Assembly (NCBI RefSeq): GCF_037042905.1
Contig: NC_087262.1
Location: 10,674,501-10,738,500, forward strand
Direction of reading: 5' to 3'
Source of the DNA: Lytechinus pictus
Lineage: Eukaryota; Echinodermata; Echinoidea; Temnopleuroida; Toxopneustidae
Length of the DNA: 64,000 nt
Below the pieces are notes generated by a model. The model saw only the letters and a program-made list of their open reading frames with translations, made no database searches and was not told the origin of the DNA. The position numbers and the translations under genes were made by a program. The stretch's first letter is position 1. Each line of letters begins with the position of its first letter. This document shows positions 24,556-35,625 of the stretch, in pieces.

Positions 24556-24672
24556 AGTTTGAAGTTCAAGACTACACATGCCAACGTCAACACTGCTCTT
24601 CACAGCGAGAAAAAGATATATATAATTATGATAATAATTGAGAAAATGCAAGTCATTGCGTTTTATAGTTGT
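24556..24672 (+). promoter_or_regulatory. Orphan copy of the GST-B upstream region
   Basis: The blocks GAAGT-CAAGACTA, ATGCCAACGTCAA and AAAATGCAAGTCAT occur in the same order and similar spacing as at about 16379-16480, upstream of GST-B. No GST exon follows within 2.9 kb; the next gene, GST-C, starts at 27598. It is best read as a leftover from local duplication. Confidence 0.55.
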
Positions 24673-24818
24673 GATTGTCCTCATATCCGATCGAAAGAGG
24701 GGTGGCATGTTAACTGGGTTGACGGGCCTGGTTTCCGTCGCTTATATTCATGATAATGATCTTTAGTAGAGCTATAGACATAGGCCTATATAATATCATG
24801 TTTATATAAACTTATATA

Positions 24819-25031
24819 CACTCTATAAAAAAATCAGTCGAAAATGACTAGTTAATAGGATCAGCTGGGTGCAACTGTTATTCTAGTCATATTTGACTAT
24901 TTTCTAGTCGTATTGTACTAGAACAGAGTTATTTCTAACTAGAATATATTATGTCAGAAATGTGACTAGCATATCAGTTGCAACCAGCTGACTACTTGTC
25001 TATAGTCAGTTTGACTGATTTGTTTAAGAGT
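24819..25031. mobile_element. Motif-saturated element (CTAGTCA) with CACTC tip
   Basis: The left tip is CACTCTATAAAAAAATCAGTC. The right is GACTGATTTGTTTAAGAGT. The interior is dense in TGACTAG, CTAGTCA and GTCAGA motifs in both orientations. Confidence 0.7.
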
Positions 25032-25237
25032 AATATACCACAAAAACTGGTATTGATTGGTGTACAGCAAGGACCACTCCGGCTCTGCTCATGTTACTGT
25101 GGTGTTAGTTTCAAAACCTATGGCTGATCTTTGGTCCCATGGCATTTGCTCTGGCGAGAGTTGCTCTGCTGTAAATTCCACACGCTGATGGAATGACCAA
25201 ATTCAACGCTGGATTTAAAAATATACCATATACCAAG

Positions 25238-26039
25238 GGTGCGTTTATCCGCCACTTTTTTACCCTAGAATCATGATCTGAATCATGATTCAAATCACGA
25301 TTCTGCAGAATCACGATTGCGTTTAGTCGAAATTGAATATAATCATGATTAGAATCACAAACATGAAACACGAAAAAAGGGGCGTTTGGAAAGACGTTTC
25401 TGCAGAATCACGTACGAAAATGTTCGAATAAACGATATCGTGATTACAATCATGATTATATGACCTCACTGTTGCGTCGGGCTACTTTCGGTTAATTGCC
25501 AAGCTCAAGGCGCTCATTGTATGTGCATGATTATGTACTACGCATGCATTTCTTGTCATGTTCAAGTTCTGTGTTGGTCATCGCATCGTCCACTACTTTT
25601 CATTTTTTGGTCATGTCTTCAAGTTCTAGTAAATGAATTAACTGGACAGACAATGATCTCAGTTGTTGTTGAGTATACAGTATCAATATCAAATTGGATC
25701 TACGCTGAAATTCACTTCCGAACACCATTTTGGATAAATTAACAAGATGAATAGAAGCATATGGACCCTATATGATAGAAGTAAACAAAATGAGGTATAG
25801 ACTGAATTCTGGAAGCAAAATATTTTTCGAGAGCCGAAACACTTGCGAAAAACTTCCTCTGTCAAACTGCGCACTAGTGATGCGCACTGGATTGGCCCGA
25901 ATCTGAGGAAAAACAGCATTGGAATGAAGGTCGTCTAAACGCTGATTCTGTGATATTGTGATTCATGTTTGTGTTTTGAATCATGATTCAAATCATGATT
26001 CAAATCATGATTCTGGCTTGAGGTCGCATAAACGCAGCC
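25238..26039. mobile_element. Element with GAATCATGATTC subterminal arrays
   Basis: The inverted tips are GGTGCGTTTAT and ATAAACGCAGCC. Subterminal zones (about 25268-25460 and 25945-26015) are packed with the palindrome GAATCATGATTC and the variant AATCACGATT. The short repeat CAAG flanks both ends. The middle (about 25470-25930) is unique and non-coding. Confidence 0.65.
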
Positions 26040-26108
26040 CAAGCATAACCATGCTACTAGCTCCACGCTCAATGTACGAACCTAATATAAAACCACATTG
26101 CAATCCTA

Positions 26109-26400
26109 CACTGTTAAAAAAAACTGATTTTACAAAAAAAGAGAAGATTTTGCAGAAAGCAATAACAAAATCATTCTGTAAATTCATCATTTTTTTGCAA
26201 TTTAACAGAACAGGTCTGTTTAAAAAGGGAAAAAGGGTGTTTTATTAAAGGAAATTTGTAAGGTTCCATACACCAGATATCACTTTCCTGTAATTTTACA
26301 TGATATAATGTAAGATTACGCAATCTGGTAAGATTACAGGTGTTCTCGAGACCCTGCTGCAGGAACTTCTTTTATTTTAAGGATAAATTTTCTAACAGTG
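26109..26400. mobile_element. CACTG-tipped MITE with TA flanks
   Basis: CACTGTTAAAAAAAACTG at the left and TTTTCTAACAGTG at the right, each flanked by TA. The interior carries TTTTACA/TGTAAAAT motifs and a CTCGAGACCCTGCTGCAG block shared with 9356-9625. Confidence 0.7.
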
Positions 26401-26502
26401 TAGCCCTAACCCTATATCTTAGACGAAATAAAGCCCGGAGCAATAGTCGTCGGAGCAAATGTCGTGTCACCAATTTGATACACCCTTGATTATTATTTTT
26501 AC

Positions 26503-26640
26503 ACTCTTTGGTGTTATATGTGCAATCTCTATAAGATGTAATTTTGACACATCAAGGTGTGGTCCTATAGGGACGACAACTGGTGTCAGTTTTAACACTG
26601 GTGTAAGTTTTTACACTAGGGTTTTACAAGCTATTGTGAT
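26503..26640. mobile_element. Motif-saturated fragment (GGTGT/ACACC)
   Basis: It starts CACTCTTTGGTGTTA and continues with GGTGT, ACACTGGTGT and TTTTACAC motifs. The right tip is not clear. It is related in motif to 41198-41428. Confidence 0.45.
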
Positions 26641-26659
26641 ATTCTGCTATAAAATCATT

Positions 26660-27432
26660 CGTATGAATTCAAAATCACGATAGTCATGATGAAGTGGGGA
26701 GAGGCAGTTGCCTCTGACATAAAACCGTAATTTTCTATTTGCGTCGTATAAACACGTACCTTGGATTTTTATTGCTCTGATCTGTTACAGTATTTGACCC
26801 TCATGCATTAGACATTGGACTTCACCTCGCTGAGCGCTATCGTCTAGTCTTGATGCCTAGGCGTTTTCATCATGCAAGTGAATACGAACTGTCTTCTGAA
26901 GCAGAATTATGCCACACTGTAAATTTTTAAATTCGATCAGGGTATATACATGTAGGTACTTAATTGAATCAAGCTCTACACTTTTAAAACAAAGTAGAAA
27001 TAATATAGTCAGCAGGGGGCAATTAGGGACGTCATTCCATTTTTCTTTTCTTTTTTTTTGAGGGGGAGGGCAAAAGTAAAAAAATCAAAAAAAATTCTAC
27101 CCGCTCGAATTATAATACAGAATTTTCCATGCAAAGCTCGCCGAAGAAAAATACTATTTGTATGTTTAATAGCATTTTTATGCCAAGTTTAATGGTGTTA
27201 TCATGTTAATAGTGCTTTTTAAAACATGATATTTGCATTGCAAATTATTATTGTTTTTATTTGAACATAGTTGTCAAGTGCGAAATGAAATCTATAAAGA
27301 ATATTCTACAAAGCATTTTGTTGGAGATGACCAGGATAGTCGATGCATGCCTTTGTTTTATGGTCTGAATAAAAAGACTAGGAGTCACATACTTGTGTAC
27401 ATAAACTTGAACTGGGAGGAGAGAGCGACTGG
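26660..27432. other. GST-C upstream region, no further gene recognised
   Basis: AT-rich DNA with one G-rich block (about 27055-27070). No coding signal seen. It probably holds the regulatory region of GST-C. Confidence 0.4.
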
Positions 27433-27439
27433 TATAAAA
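27433..27439 (+). promoter_or_regulatory. Candidate TATA box of GST-C
   Basis: TATAAAA, 165 bp upstream of the GST-C start codon. Confidence 0.4.
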
Positions 27440-27597
27440 TCGATAAAAACAAACAATACAGAAATGCAGACTGAAGTGTTGAAGACTGTGGCCTTGCTGT
27501 TTGAATACTGAGGTATCGCGCCGTTGTCATACACTTGCGTTGTCTCACCCGTGGTCATTGACGTCGAACATCCAGGACATCGAGAAGATCAGACGCC

Positions 27598-30500
27598 ATG
27601 TCGGAGCATACCTACAAGCTGATGTACTTCAATACGACGGGGCGCGCCGAGGCTGCCCGAATGCTCTTTGCGCTCAAGGGCGTTGAGTTCGAGGATTACA
27701 GGTTTAAGGAAGGGGAGTGGCCAGAAATAAAGAATGATAAGAAAGGTAAAGATATATATATATATTATATATATGTATCTCCTTATATTTTTCAGACGCT
27801 TCTGACGAAGTCTCAATTAAAAGACGAAAGCTAAAGCAAATAATGGTGTCCTGCGTCATCTGTTGAGTTGGCCTCGCCTCATCTCATTATGTTTAATATT
27901 CACAACTCAACAGCGATTGGTAGAAGTAAACTTATCATCACTCTATATTATATATATATATATATATATAGATATATATACATATTCCGAGCAGAATCGA
28001 TTCAGGAGTAAAGTGAATTATTCATCGCTGTTTAGTTGCTTGCAGTACATGAATATAATAGGTACAGATAATCACAATTCTTTCCTTTTCGAAGAATGAT
28101 AATAACTCGAATGCATTGACAGATGCCAATTATAAATGACTTTATTTCCATTTTTAGGGGTCCTTCCCCTTCATCAGGGAAAACGTTTAAGTGAAACATT
28201 GTAAATAATTCGAACGAGTTGCATGCAATGCACTTTTCTGCTCTGCGTAGAGTATATTGATAGTTGGCGTGACGGGGGCGTGGCAGAGGTGTGGCAAGTT
28301 ACGCTCTGCGGAGCAACCTCGATACAAAGTCAAATGAAGCATTTGGTAGCTTATCATCATCGATGCCAATGTGTGCACATGTTGATATTATCTTTTCCTC
28401 TTGGAAAGACTGGGATGGGATGGTTTTTAACCAATGAGATTTTAACCAATATAGTCGACTAAAAATTGTTTCCTTTTTTTTAACAGTATTTCCACTTGGT
28501 CAGTGTCCAGTTTTACTCATTGACGGAAAGCCCTTGCCACAATGTAAAGCCATAATCCGACATCTCGCCAGGGAGTTTGGTACGTTAGATCTACTCCATA
28601 TGTTGTTCTGATCATGTTTATTGTTTGATCTATCTTTTATTTATTTTTTATTCATTTTTTCGTTTCTAATTTTATTTTGCCTTTTAATATTATTTTTGTT
28701 ATAATGCTGTTTTTATGGATTTTCTTTTATTTTGTTTTCATTTCATTAAATTGTTTGTGTTCATCTTGTTTTGTATTTCCTTTTATTGATTCATTTTTTA
28801 AACTCTACTTTCATCCCGACCCGGTACTTTCCCTGTTTAATAGCCATCTAGCGACGCCCCCCCCCCCCCCCCCCCTCTTGAGTTTCTCATGAGAGCGTTA
28901 AAATTGTTAGTCTAAATTGAAATCGCAAGATATATACGGTATTCACTTGTGGCGTATTTTCGTGAGGGCAACTGTCCCATCTGTCCCGGCCGACCCCCCC
29001 CCCCGCTTCTTTGAATTTCCTACGCGTCTTATTCCCCCCCCCCCCCGAATAAATTCTGCGTACGGCCATGCTTCAAACACGTGTAACTTGTCTCCAATTT
29101 TACGACGCTAGGTTTCTACGGTGCAAACAATGCCGAGGCTGCAGAAATAGACATCGTTGGCGAAACGGTGGATGACATCGTCGCTAAAGCCTTGCCCGCT
29201 GCCTTTGAGAAGGATGCAGAGAAAAAGGTATTAAGAGAAGATCGTCAGCCGTGTCTCCGTTGTAAACTTTGCGGCGATTTCATTATATTTTTACATAGGG
29301 AAAAGGCCCAAAGGGGGAGAGAAAAGGCGACACTGTCCCGTAGGTTTTTGTTCAAAACCCCAAATTCGAGGGGACCGTCGTACAACCCCAATTTTTATTT
29401 TTCATGTTCAATCCTAAACAAATTATAGGAAAGGGGATCAAGACATTAGATTACAATGAATAGAATAGATGAAACCAGTCCAATTGTATTAAAGAGGGCA
29501 CAATTTCATTGTAACAACTGAAGGGGCTGACGGGTATATAAATTTTAGACCAATTCGTAGTTGAACCCAAAATATGGCATGGTGGGTTAATATTGAGAAA
29601 CACACGCTTTCATTCGGCGGGTTCATTTGTTTAGAACCAGGCCGCCATGACACCATGGCAACTGACGTCATCGCTTCGGTACTCTATTGACAGAGGGGCA
29701 CTAGCGTACCTAAGGGCGGGCAGGGGGCAGATTGCCCCCCTGACGACTTTTTTTTTTGCGTACGTTCTTGGCTTTGTTTGCTTGTCAAATTTCTTTTGTG
29801 CTGAGAAATCCTTTATTTGTCGTTGAAGACCTTTTTTTCCCTTTTTTTTTGCTTGTCAAAAATGTTCGCGGACGAAATATCCTCCAAAAAATTTGCCCCC
29901 CTTCTGGAAAATCCTAGGTACGCCAGTGCAGAGGGGGATAAAGAACAAAAAAGAGAGGGTGAGAGAGAGAGGGGGGTTACAGGGGCTTGGGGACGATTTT
30001 TAAAGAGGGTGCTGGTTTGTTAACAAGCACCCCCCCCCAAAAAAAAAAGGGGGTGACTTTGATTTCTTTAAAATGACAACCACTCCATAATGAAAGGGGA
30101 TTTTGTTCAGAAAAGCACACCCGTTACCCAGGCCCATGGAGAGAGAGAGGGAGATGAATGATATATGCCATAATTTATTATATGAAATAAAAAAAAATCA
30201 TATTCATTCTTGATATTATTCAGTGAGGCGAAACATGAAAGGACTTCTCTTTGGTTGTGCAAAAATGAATACTTAAAAAATGTTGTGATACAAATTGAAT
30301 GATATTTTGATATTTTTTTTAACAGATATTTTTTAAAAATGTTTCTCCAACCCATTTTATTTTTTCCAAAATTTAGAAGACAGTGATTGAGGATTTCAGG
30401 GACAACACTTCCAAGCCGTTTCTTCCTTACCTCAACGATATGATAGAAAGAGCAGGAGGACGATTTTTCGTTGGAAACACGGTATGTGTCAAGTTACGTT

Positions 30501-31941
30501 TAAAAGGTATAGTCAGAATCGGGGGCCGCGGATGCGGGGGGGGGGGCTGGGAGGCTTCAGCCCCCCACTTTTTTCCAAAACCATGTACAAAAATGCAAAG
30601 ATGACCATAGGATTGTGATTTTTCGCATGGTCAGCCCCCCCCCCCTCACTTTGAAAACCGTTCCGCGGCCCCTGAGAATGGGGGGAGGGGTCCATAAAAT
30701 TCACTCTTTCACAACGCATTATAATTATCGAGTAACAATTTCCGTCCATGTTAACGCCTATATTAAGTTTCGGTATGTTCGAAAATGATTTATTTGCATA
30801 GTTTGAATTCAGTGTAAGATAATTTCAGAGTATAATCTTCGAATGATTTTATCTCTCTGATAGAGAGAGAGAGGGGGTGCCAAGATTCTTAACAATGATA
30901 TTCAATTTTTTTACAAAGATGGTACTTCAGTATAATTTACAATTGTGGTAACACAAATATAACCAAAAAAAATTCGACAATAAAGATATTCACATCATTG
31001 AACTTAAAATCACTAGCGGAAGACGGATTATTATTGTAAGTAATCATTGCTGATCCTCTATACCAATATTATGCTTTAGACAGATTTTGATAATTAAAAG
31101 TTTGGTGTTGACATAGTGTCATGTATATAGCTCAATAACAACACCAACAACACAATCTTGAATTAGGACTGGTGTATTCGACCCCCCCCCCCCCTCCCCT
31201 CCTCCGCTCAATTTTTTTTTTCTCTCTCTCTCAATCATGTTGAATATGGACAAAAAAATATGTATTAAAAACAAACATTTCGCTTCTGAATACCTGTATT
31301 TCCTCAACGTTTTTATAAGGTTATTCAAAATTCCTCACTTTGTAATATTAGGCCTATGTTATGCAGGGTGCGCTGGGAAAACAGTTCATAATGTTTATAA
31401 GAGCTGGGGGCCGTTTCATAAAGCTGTTCGTAAGATAAGAGCGACTTTAAGAGCGACTGGAGAACCTTTCTTACGCGCTAAATCATCTCCAATGAACATA
31501 CCATTTACCACAAGAAAGGATCACCAGTCGTTCTTAAAGTCGCTCTTAACTTACGAATAGCTTTATGAATCACCCACCTGGAGTGGCTACCCTGGGAGAA
31601 TAGTAATAATAATGATTATTACTATTATTATTGCTATTATTATTATTATTATCATCATTAAATGTTGTTATTATTATTATTATAATTTTTATTATTATTA
31701 TTATCATTGTTATTATTCTATTTTCATCATCATCATCATAATTATTATTATCATTATTGCATCATTAATACAGGAATCAGTAGCTGACATCACCGTCTTT
31801 TGTCTACTGGACTTCATATTCTCTATGCTGGACAACGCAAGAGAGACGTACCCTGCCTTGGCGAAGTTCCACGACGGTATTACGGAGAACTCCCGGCTCA
31901 GCGAATACATCAAAAGCCGCCCTCCCGTGCCCGGAATGTAG
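27598..31941 (+). CDS. Sigma-class glutathione S-transferase, gene C (5 exons, 209 aa)
   Basis: Exons are 27598-27745, 28487-28579, 29112-29227, 30377-30481 and 31774-31941, all GT-AG, closing with TAG. The N-terminus is two residues longer than in A and B (MSEHTYKLMYF), so the catalytic tyrosine is Tyr10. Arg16, Trp41, Lys45 and the cis-proline at 57 are kept. The family Gln-Ser pair is Gln68-Cys69, replacing the serine that normally hydrogen-bonds glutathione. Exon 1 is close to gene B (EDYRFKEGEWPE), so B and C look like the younger pair. Introns carry hAT-like MITEs (29699-29928, 30522-30675), a palindromic MITE (31406-31578) and an ATT microsatellite directly before exon 5. A motif-saturated element starts 60 bp after the stop. 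Sigma class is secure; the physiological substrate cannot be read from sequence. Confidence 0.93.
29699..29928. mobile_element. hAT-like MITE with 8-bp target duplication
   Basis: CACTAGCGTACCTAAGGGCG at the left and CCTAGGTACGCCAGTG at the right, flanked by CAGAGGGG on both sides (29691-29698 and 29929-29936). In GST-C intron 3. Confidence 0.85.
30522..30675. mobile_element. GGGGCCGCGG-tipped MITE
   Basis: GGGGCCGCGGATGCGGGG at the left pairs with AACCGTTCCGCGGCCCCTGA at the right. An inverted relative is at 39483-39660. The flanks CAGAATCG and GAGAATGG are an imperfect 8-bp duplication. In GST-C intron 4. Confidence 0.65.
31406..31578. mobile_element. Palindromic MITE, GGGGCCGTTTCATAAAG type
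   Basis: GGGGCCGTTTCATAAAGCTG pairs with AGCTTTATGAATCACCC, and the inner arms TAAGAGCGACTTTAAGAGCG and CGTTCTTAAAGTCGCTCTTA also pair. A right-arm copy is at 1-58. Confidence 0.8.
31612..31765. repeat. ATT/ATC-rich microsatellite before GST-C exon 5
   Basis: ATT, ATC and TAA trinucleotide runs ending about 9 bases before the exon 5 acceptor. Confidence 0.85.
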
Positions 31942-32001
31942 ACAAAACGGGATTCACGATTTACGACGGTATCTCTGGGAACGGTAGCCCGGATTGTGAA
32001 T

Positions 32002-32376
32002 TGCCAATTCGTCTTCTGCCAACTCGTCCACTCACCACATGATCTACCTCCATCTAGTTTAATGCCATTCCGTCCATCAAAATTTCGTCTAATAACAATG
32101 GTCCACTAACCATTTGGTCCAATCATCACTTCGGCTAATCACCACTTCGTCTATGACCATTTCATCTCTTAACCAGTTGGTCTAATATCCATTTTATGTT
32201 CATTTTTTTGCCCAATTAAACATTTAGTCCTATTAGACCAAATGCATGGTATATGGAATAAATTGCTACTGGACATATGGTGATTGGACGAAATGGCAGA
32301 TAGACCATGCTTTGTGGATAGTGGACGAACTGATGGTAGACCAAAATGATAGTAGACGAATTGGCATAAGACGAAA
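32002..32376. mobile_element. Motif-saturated palindromic element (TTCGTCTA)
   Basis: The left half repeats TTCGTC(T/C)A, TGGTC and CCATTT in one sense. The right half repeats TAGACGAA, GACCA and AAATGG in the other. TGCCAATTCGTCTTCTGCC near the start pairs with GACGAATTGGCATAAGACGA near the end. It begins 60 bp after the GST-C stop codon. Confidence 0.7.
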
Positions 32377-32479
32377 CAAATAACACGCGAGAACGATTCT
32401 GCATTCCCACGTCCTATTTTTCACGACATTATTATGTGCCAAATTAGAGAACAAGCATGGGTCATACGATTTACGAGGG

Positions 32480-33360
32480 CATGCTGTGAAACCACCTTTA
32501 TGACAATGGGTTCCATGACATTTGCTCCGGCGACAGTTGCTCCGATGGAAAATCTGCACATTCAGCCAAACATAAACTAACGTGCAACAGTAAATAAACC
32601 CTACTTATTATATTTCACATTGTTCTGAACCAAAAACTCTATTACGATCCCAACACTAACCCTTTCTCTCTAAGATATTAAGACAGGATGAAATGTCTTG
32701 TCACCGGGAGTGATGACACCACCCCCCCCCCCTTTTTTTTCAAGTCAAAATTTTTGGGGAAAATGCACCGGTCACCTTTAGATAAATCCTGGATCTGCGC
32801 CTGAACTCGTGATTGTTGACTAGTGAGATTAAAAAAAAAATCCCCATTCATTTAATAGTAATGTGTTTTCTATAAAATTTATAACATGTGAGTATGAACA
32901 TAACTTGACAGATGCAGTTCGAGTATATCATGATTGAAACGTGATCTGTGTAAAACGATATAGAATTATAAATGATTATAGGTGATAATAAATGGAAGTT
33001 ACGATAACATGGTTTGTTTTGTGTTGACCTATTATTTTTTAAATCATACTTATTTTAAGTGTCAATAATAGGGATCATAGTGTAGCAATAAAGGAAATAA
33101 TATTATTTATTCATAGGCCAGCTCTTCAAGAAGTCATCAATGATTAACCAAAAAGCATTACACATTAATGGCAACTCTATAGTACGTCTCAAGTACATAT
33201 GATGTGCTATAGCACATCAAATGTACTATAAATACTAGTATACTAGTATTTATATAATGCTTTACATTATTCATGCATTCATTTCATCATTTTTATTCAT
33301 TAATTTGTAAATAATCATATATATGTACATGTGAAATTAAAAATTGATCCACATTATGAT
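32480..33360. other. Intergenic stretch, no gene recognised
   Basis: It contains a GACATTTGCTCCGG-type short block also seen near 25130 and 26440, a C-tract and an AT-rich remainder. No coding signal. Confidence 0.4.
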
Positions 33361-34220
33361 GTAGGGGAGAGCGGGGTAAGTTGTGACACTTTTTGCATTT
33401 TGCATGTTAGAATTGATATGACTAATAATACTGTAGAAATATAAAGTATCTAGACTTTAGATTTGATTCTTGGGAAATATTTTTCACCGATATATAACTT
33501 TCTACCCCCACACTGAAAGTCATTGTGACCTTTGAAAAAAACGATGTCAAATGGCTCAACTTACCCCATCTGTGGGGTAAATTCTGCCACATTCTGGGGT
33601 AAGTTGAGCCACAAAAACTATGTTCAAAATGTATGCTTGAAGAACTAGCATGTCAATTTTTTATTTAAAGTCTTTTCAGTTGCTAATTCTCTATAAATAC
33701 TAACAACCTCTAAAAGTAAAAGAACTGTCATGTGAATTTGCTCATTTCGGCCTCCTCAATGGCTTTTTAAGGTTTTTGTTATTATTAAACATTACCATAA
33801 GAATTTCTATGGCTCAACTTGCCCCATGTTGGCTGGCTCAAATTACCCCAGTCCGAACTTAATGCGATATTTTCACATCCACACATTTCTTATGCATCCA
33901 TCATGTAAAAGACTATGACAAGAATGAGAATCAATACCTGGACTAACAATATTGTTCTTATTTCTTTATTATATTTAAAGACGTGTGCGGGTAAAAAGAA
34001 CTTTTCTATTTCACACCCGTTTTTACTTTTTTGGCTGAATTTTTTTTTTCCTTTAAAAAATTACTTTTTGTTTCAAAGTTGAAAACAATGTGGTGGGTTT
34101 AAGGGTTATGTAATGGGTCATCAATACATGACACCACCACAATGTCTGACTCATTCATTATTGGCCTGGGGGTGGTGGCTCAACTTGCCCCTATGCTCAA
34201 CTTACCCCGCCTTCCCCTAC
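33361..34220. mobile_element. GGGGTAAGTTGAGCC-type DNA element
   Basis: GTAGGGGAGAGCGGGGTAAG at the left pairs with CTTACCCCGCCTTCCCCTAC at the right. GGCTCAACTTACCCC and its inverse recur about eight times inside. The 3' two thirds recur at 42617-43110 because the segmental duplication begins inside this element. Confidence 0.75.
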
Positions 34221-34427
34221 TCAATGCAAGTGGGTTAAATTGGTACTTGGCAGGAATTAATTCCTTTAAATTCTTGTGCTCTGTAAAAGGCTACGATTGG
34301 CTGAAGACGGGGAAATATAGACTTTAGAAGTGCACACATGTATATATAGAAGTTGTTTCATAATCTGACATCCGCTACACAACGATCATGTATTATTATT
34401 TTTATTTGTATTATTATCATTATTATA

Positions 34428-34463
34428 ATTAGTAGTAGTAGTAGCAGCAGCAGCAGCAGCAGC

Positions 34464-34494
<31 letters not shown>

Positions 34495-34630
34495 ATAGTA
34501 GAAGTAGTAGTAGTAGTATAGTAGTAGTAGTAGTAGTAGTAGTAGTAATAGTAGTAGTAGTAGTATTAGTACTAGTATAGTAGTAGTAGTAGTAGTAATA
34601 GTAGTTGTAGTAGTAGTAGAAGTAGTAGTA

Positions 34631-34668
<38 letters not shown>

Positions 34669-34669
34669 A

Positions 34670-34729
<60 letters not shown>

Positions 34730-34732
34730 GAT
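34428..34732. repeat. (TAG)n/(GTA)n microsatellite
   Basis: About 100 TAG-type triplets with CAG, AAG and TAT interruptions. Open frames on both strands are artefacts. The duplicate copy at 43911-44328 is longer. Confidence 0.95.
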
Positions 34733-34753
34733 CGAGTAGTATTATTATCATTA

Positions 34754-34961
34754 CACTCTTAGAAATGCTGGGCAACATACTGTCCACACAACAATTGGTT
34801 AAAACTTTTTCCAATTCTGGGTAGTTTTAAACCAATAATGTCATGAATGTGTGCTTTGGGTGAAAACTACACAGTATTGGTTGAAGACTATACCCGGAGT
34901 TGGATATATTTTTTTAAACAATTGTTGTGTGGACAGTATGTTGCCCAACATTTTAAGAGTG
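34754..34961. mobile_element. CACTC-tipped MITE (TGGGCAACATACTGTCC arms)
   Basis: CACTCTTAGAAATGCTGGGC at the left and GCCCAACATTTTAAGAGTG at the right, with TA outside both. CAACATACTGTCCACACAAC extends the inverted repeat. It is duplicated at 44346-44544 and a decayed copy starts near 42518. Confidence 0.8.
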
Positions 34962-35625
34962 TATTATTATAAATATTATTACTATTACTATTATTATTAT
35001 CATCATCATCATTTATTTATTTATTTATTCATTCATTCATTTATTTAATTATTTATTTATCATAATACAGGTATATTTATTCAGGTACAAAAGATCAGCG
35101 AAAGGATTTTTTCATCAATGGCCTGATGAAAACAGAATCACGATTATAACAAATAACATCAATATCATACATGAAAGTAAAATCAAATTATGAATCATTA
35201 TCGAGGCAGTGCTTAGTAACACAAATAACAAATATTTTTTACGTAAGTGCTTACACGACAGTGTATAAAATGTTACAGTTATCACAACGGAAAAATATAG
35301 ATAAAAACTACACTACACTTATAAAAATAACTGAAATGAAAGTAAAGAAATGAAATAGGGGCGCTATAGTAACTAAAAATTTGAGTGAAACAATTCCTAT
35401 AAAGCACGCGTATTATTTTTATTATCATTATTCATTATTATTATCATCATCATCTTCATTATCATCTGGATTATCAGTTGGTTCTTTTTTTTTTTATCTC
35501 AACCAATACGAGTAGTATGTATTTTTCCTTGTAATTTTGCTAACAAATTTATCAAATTTGAACAAAACGACGTTCAAAATGAAAGCTATATCGCTGTGAA
35601 CCTAGAACAGAAACGAATAAACTGT

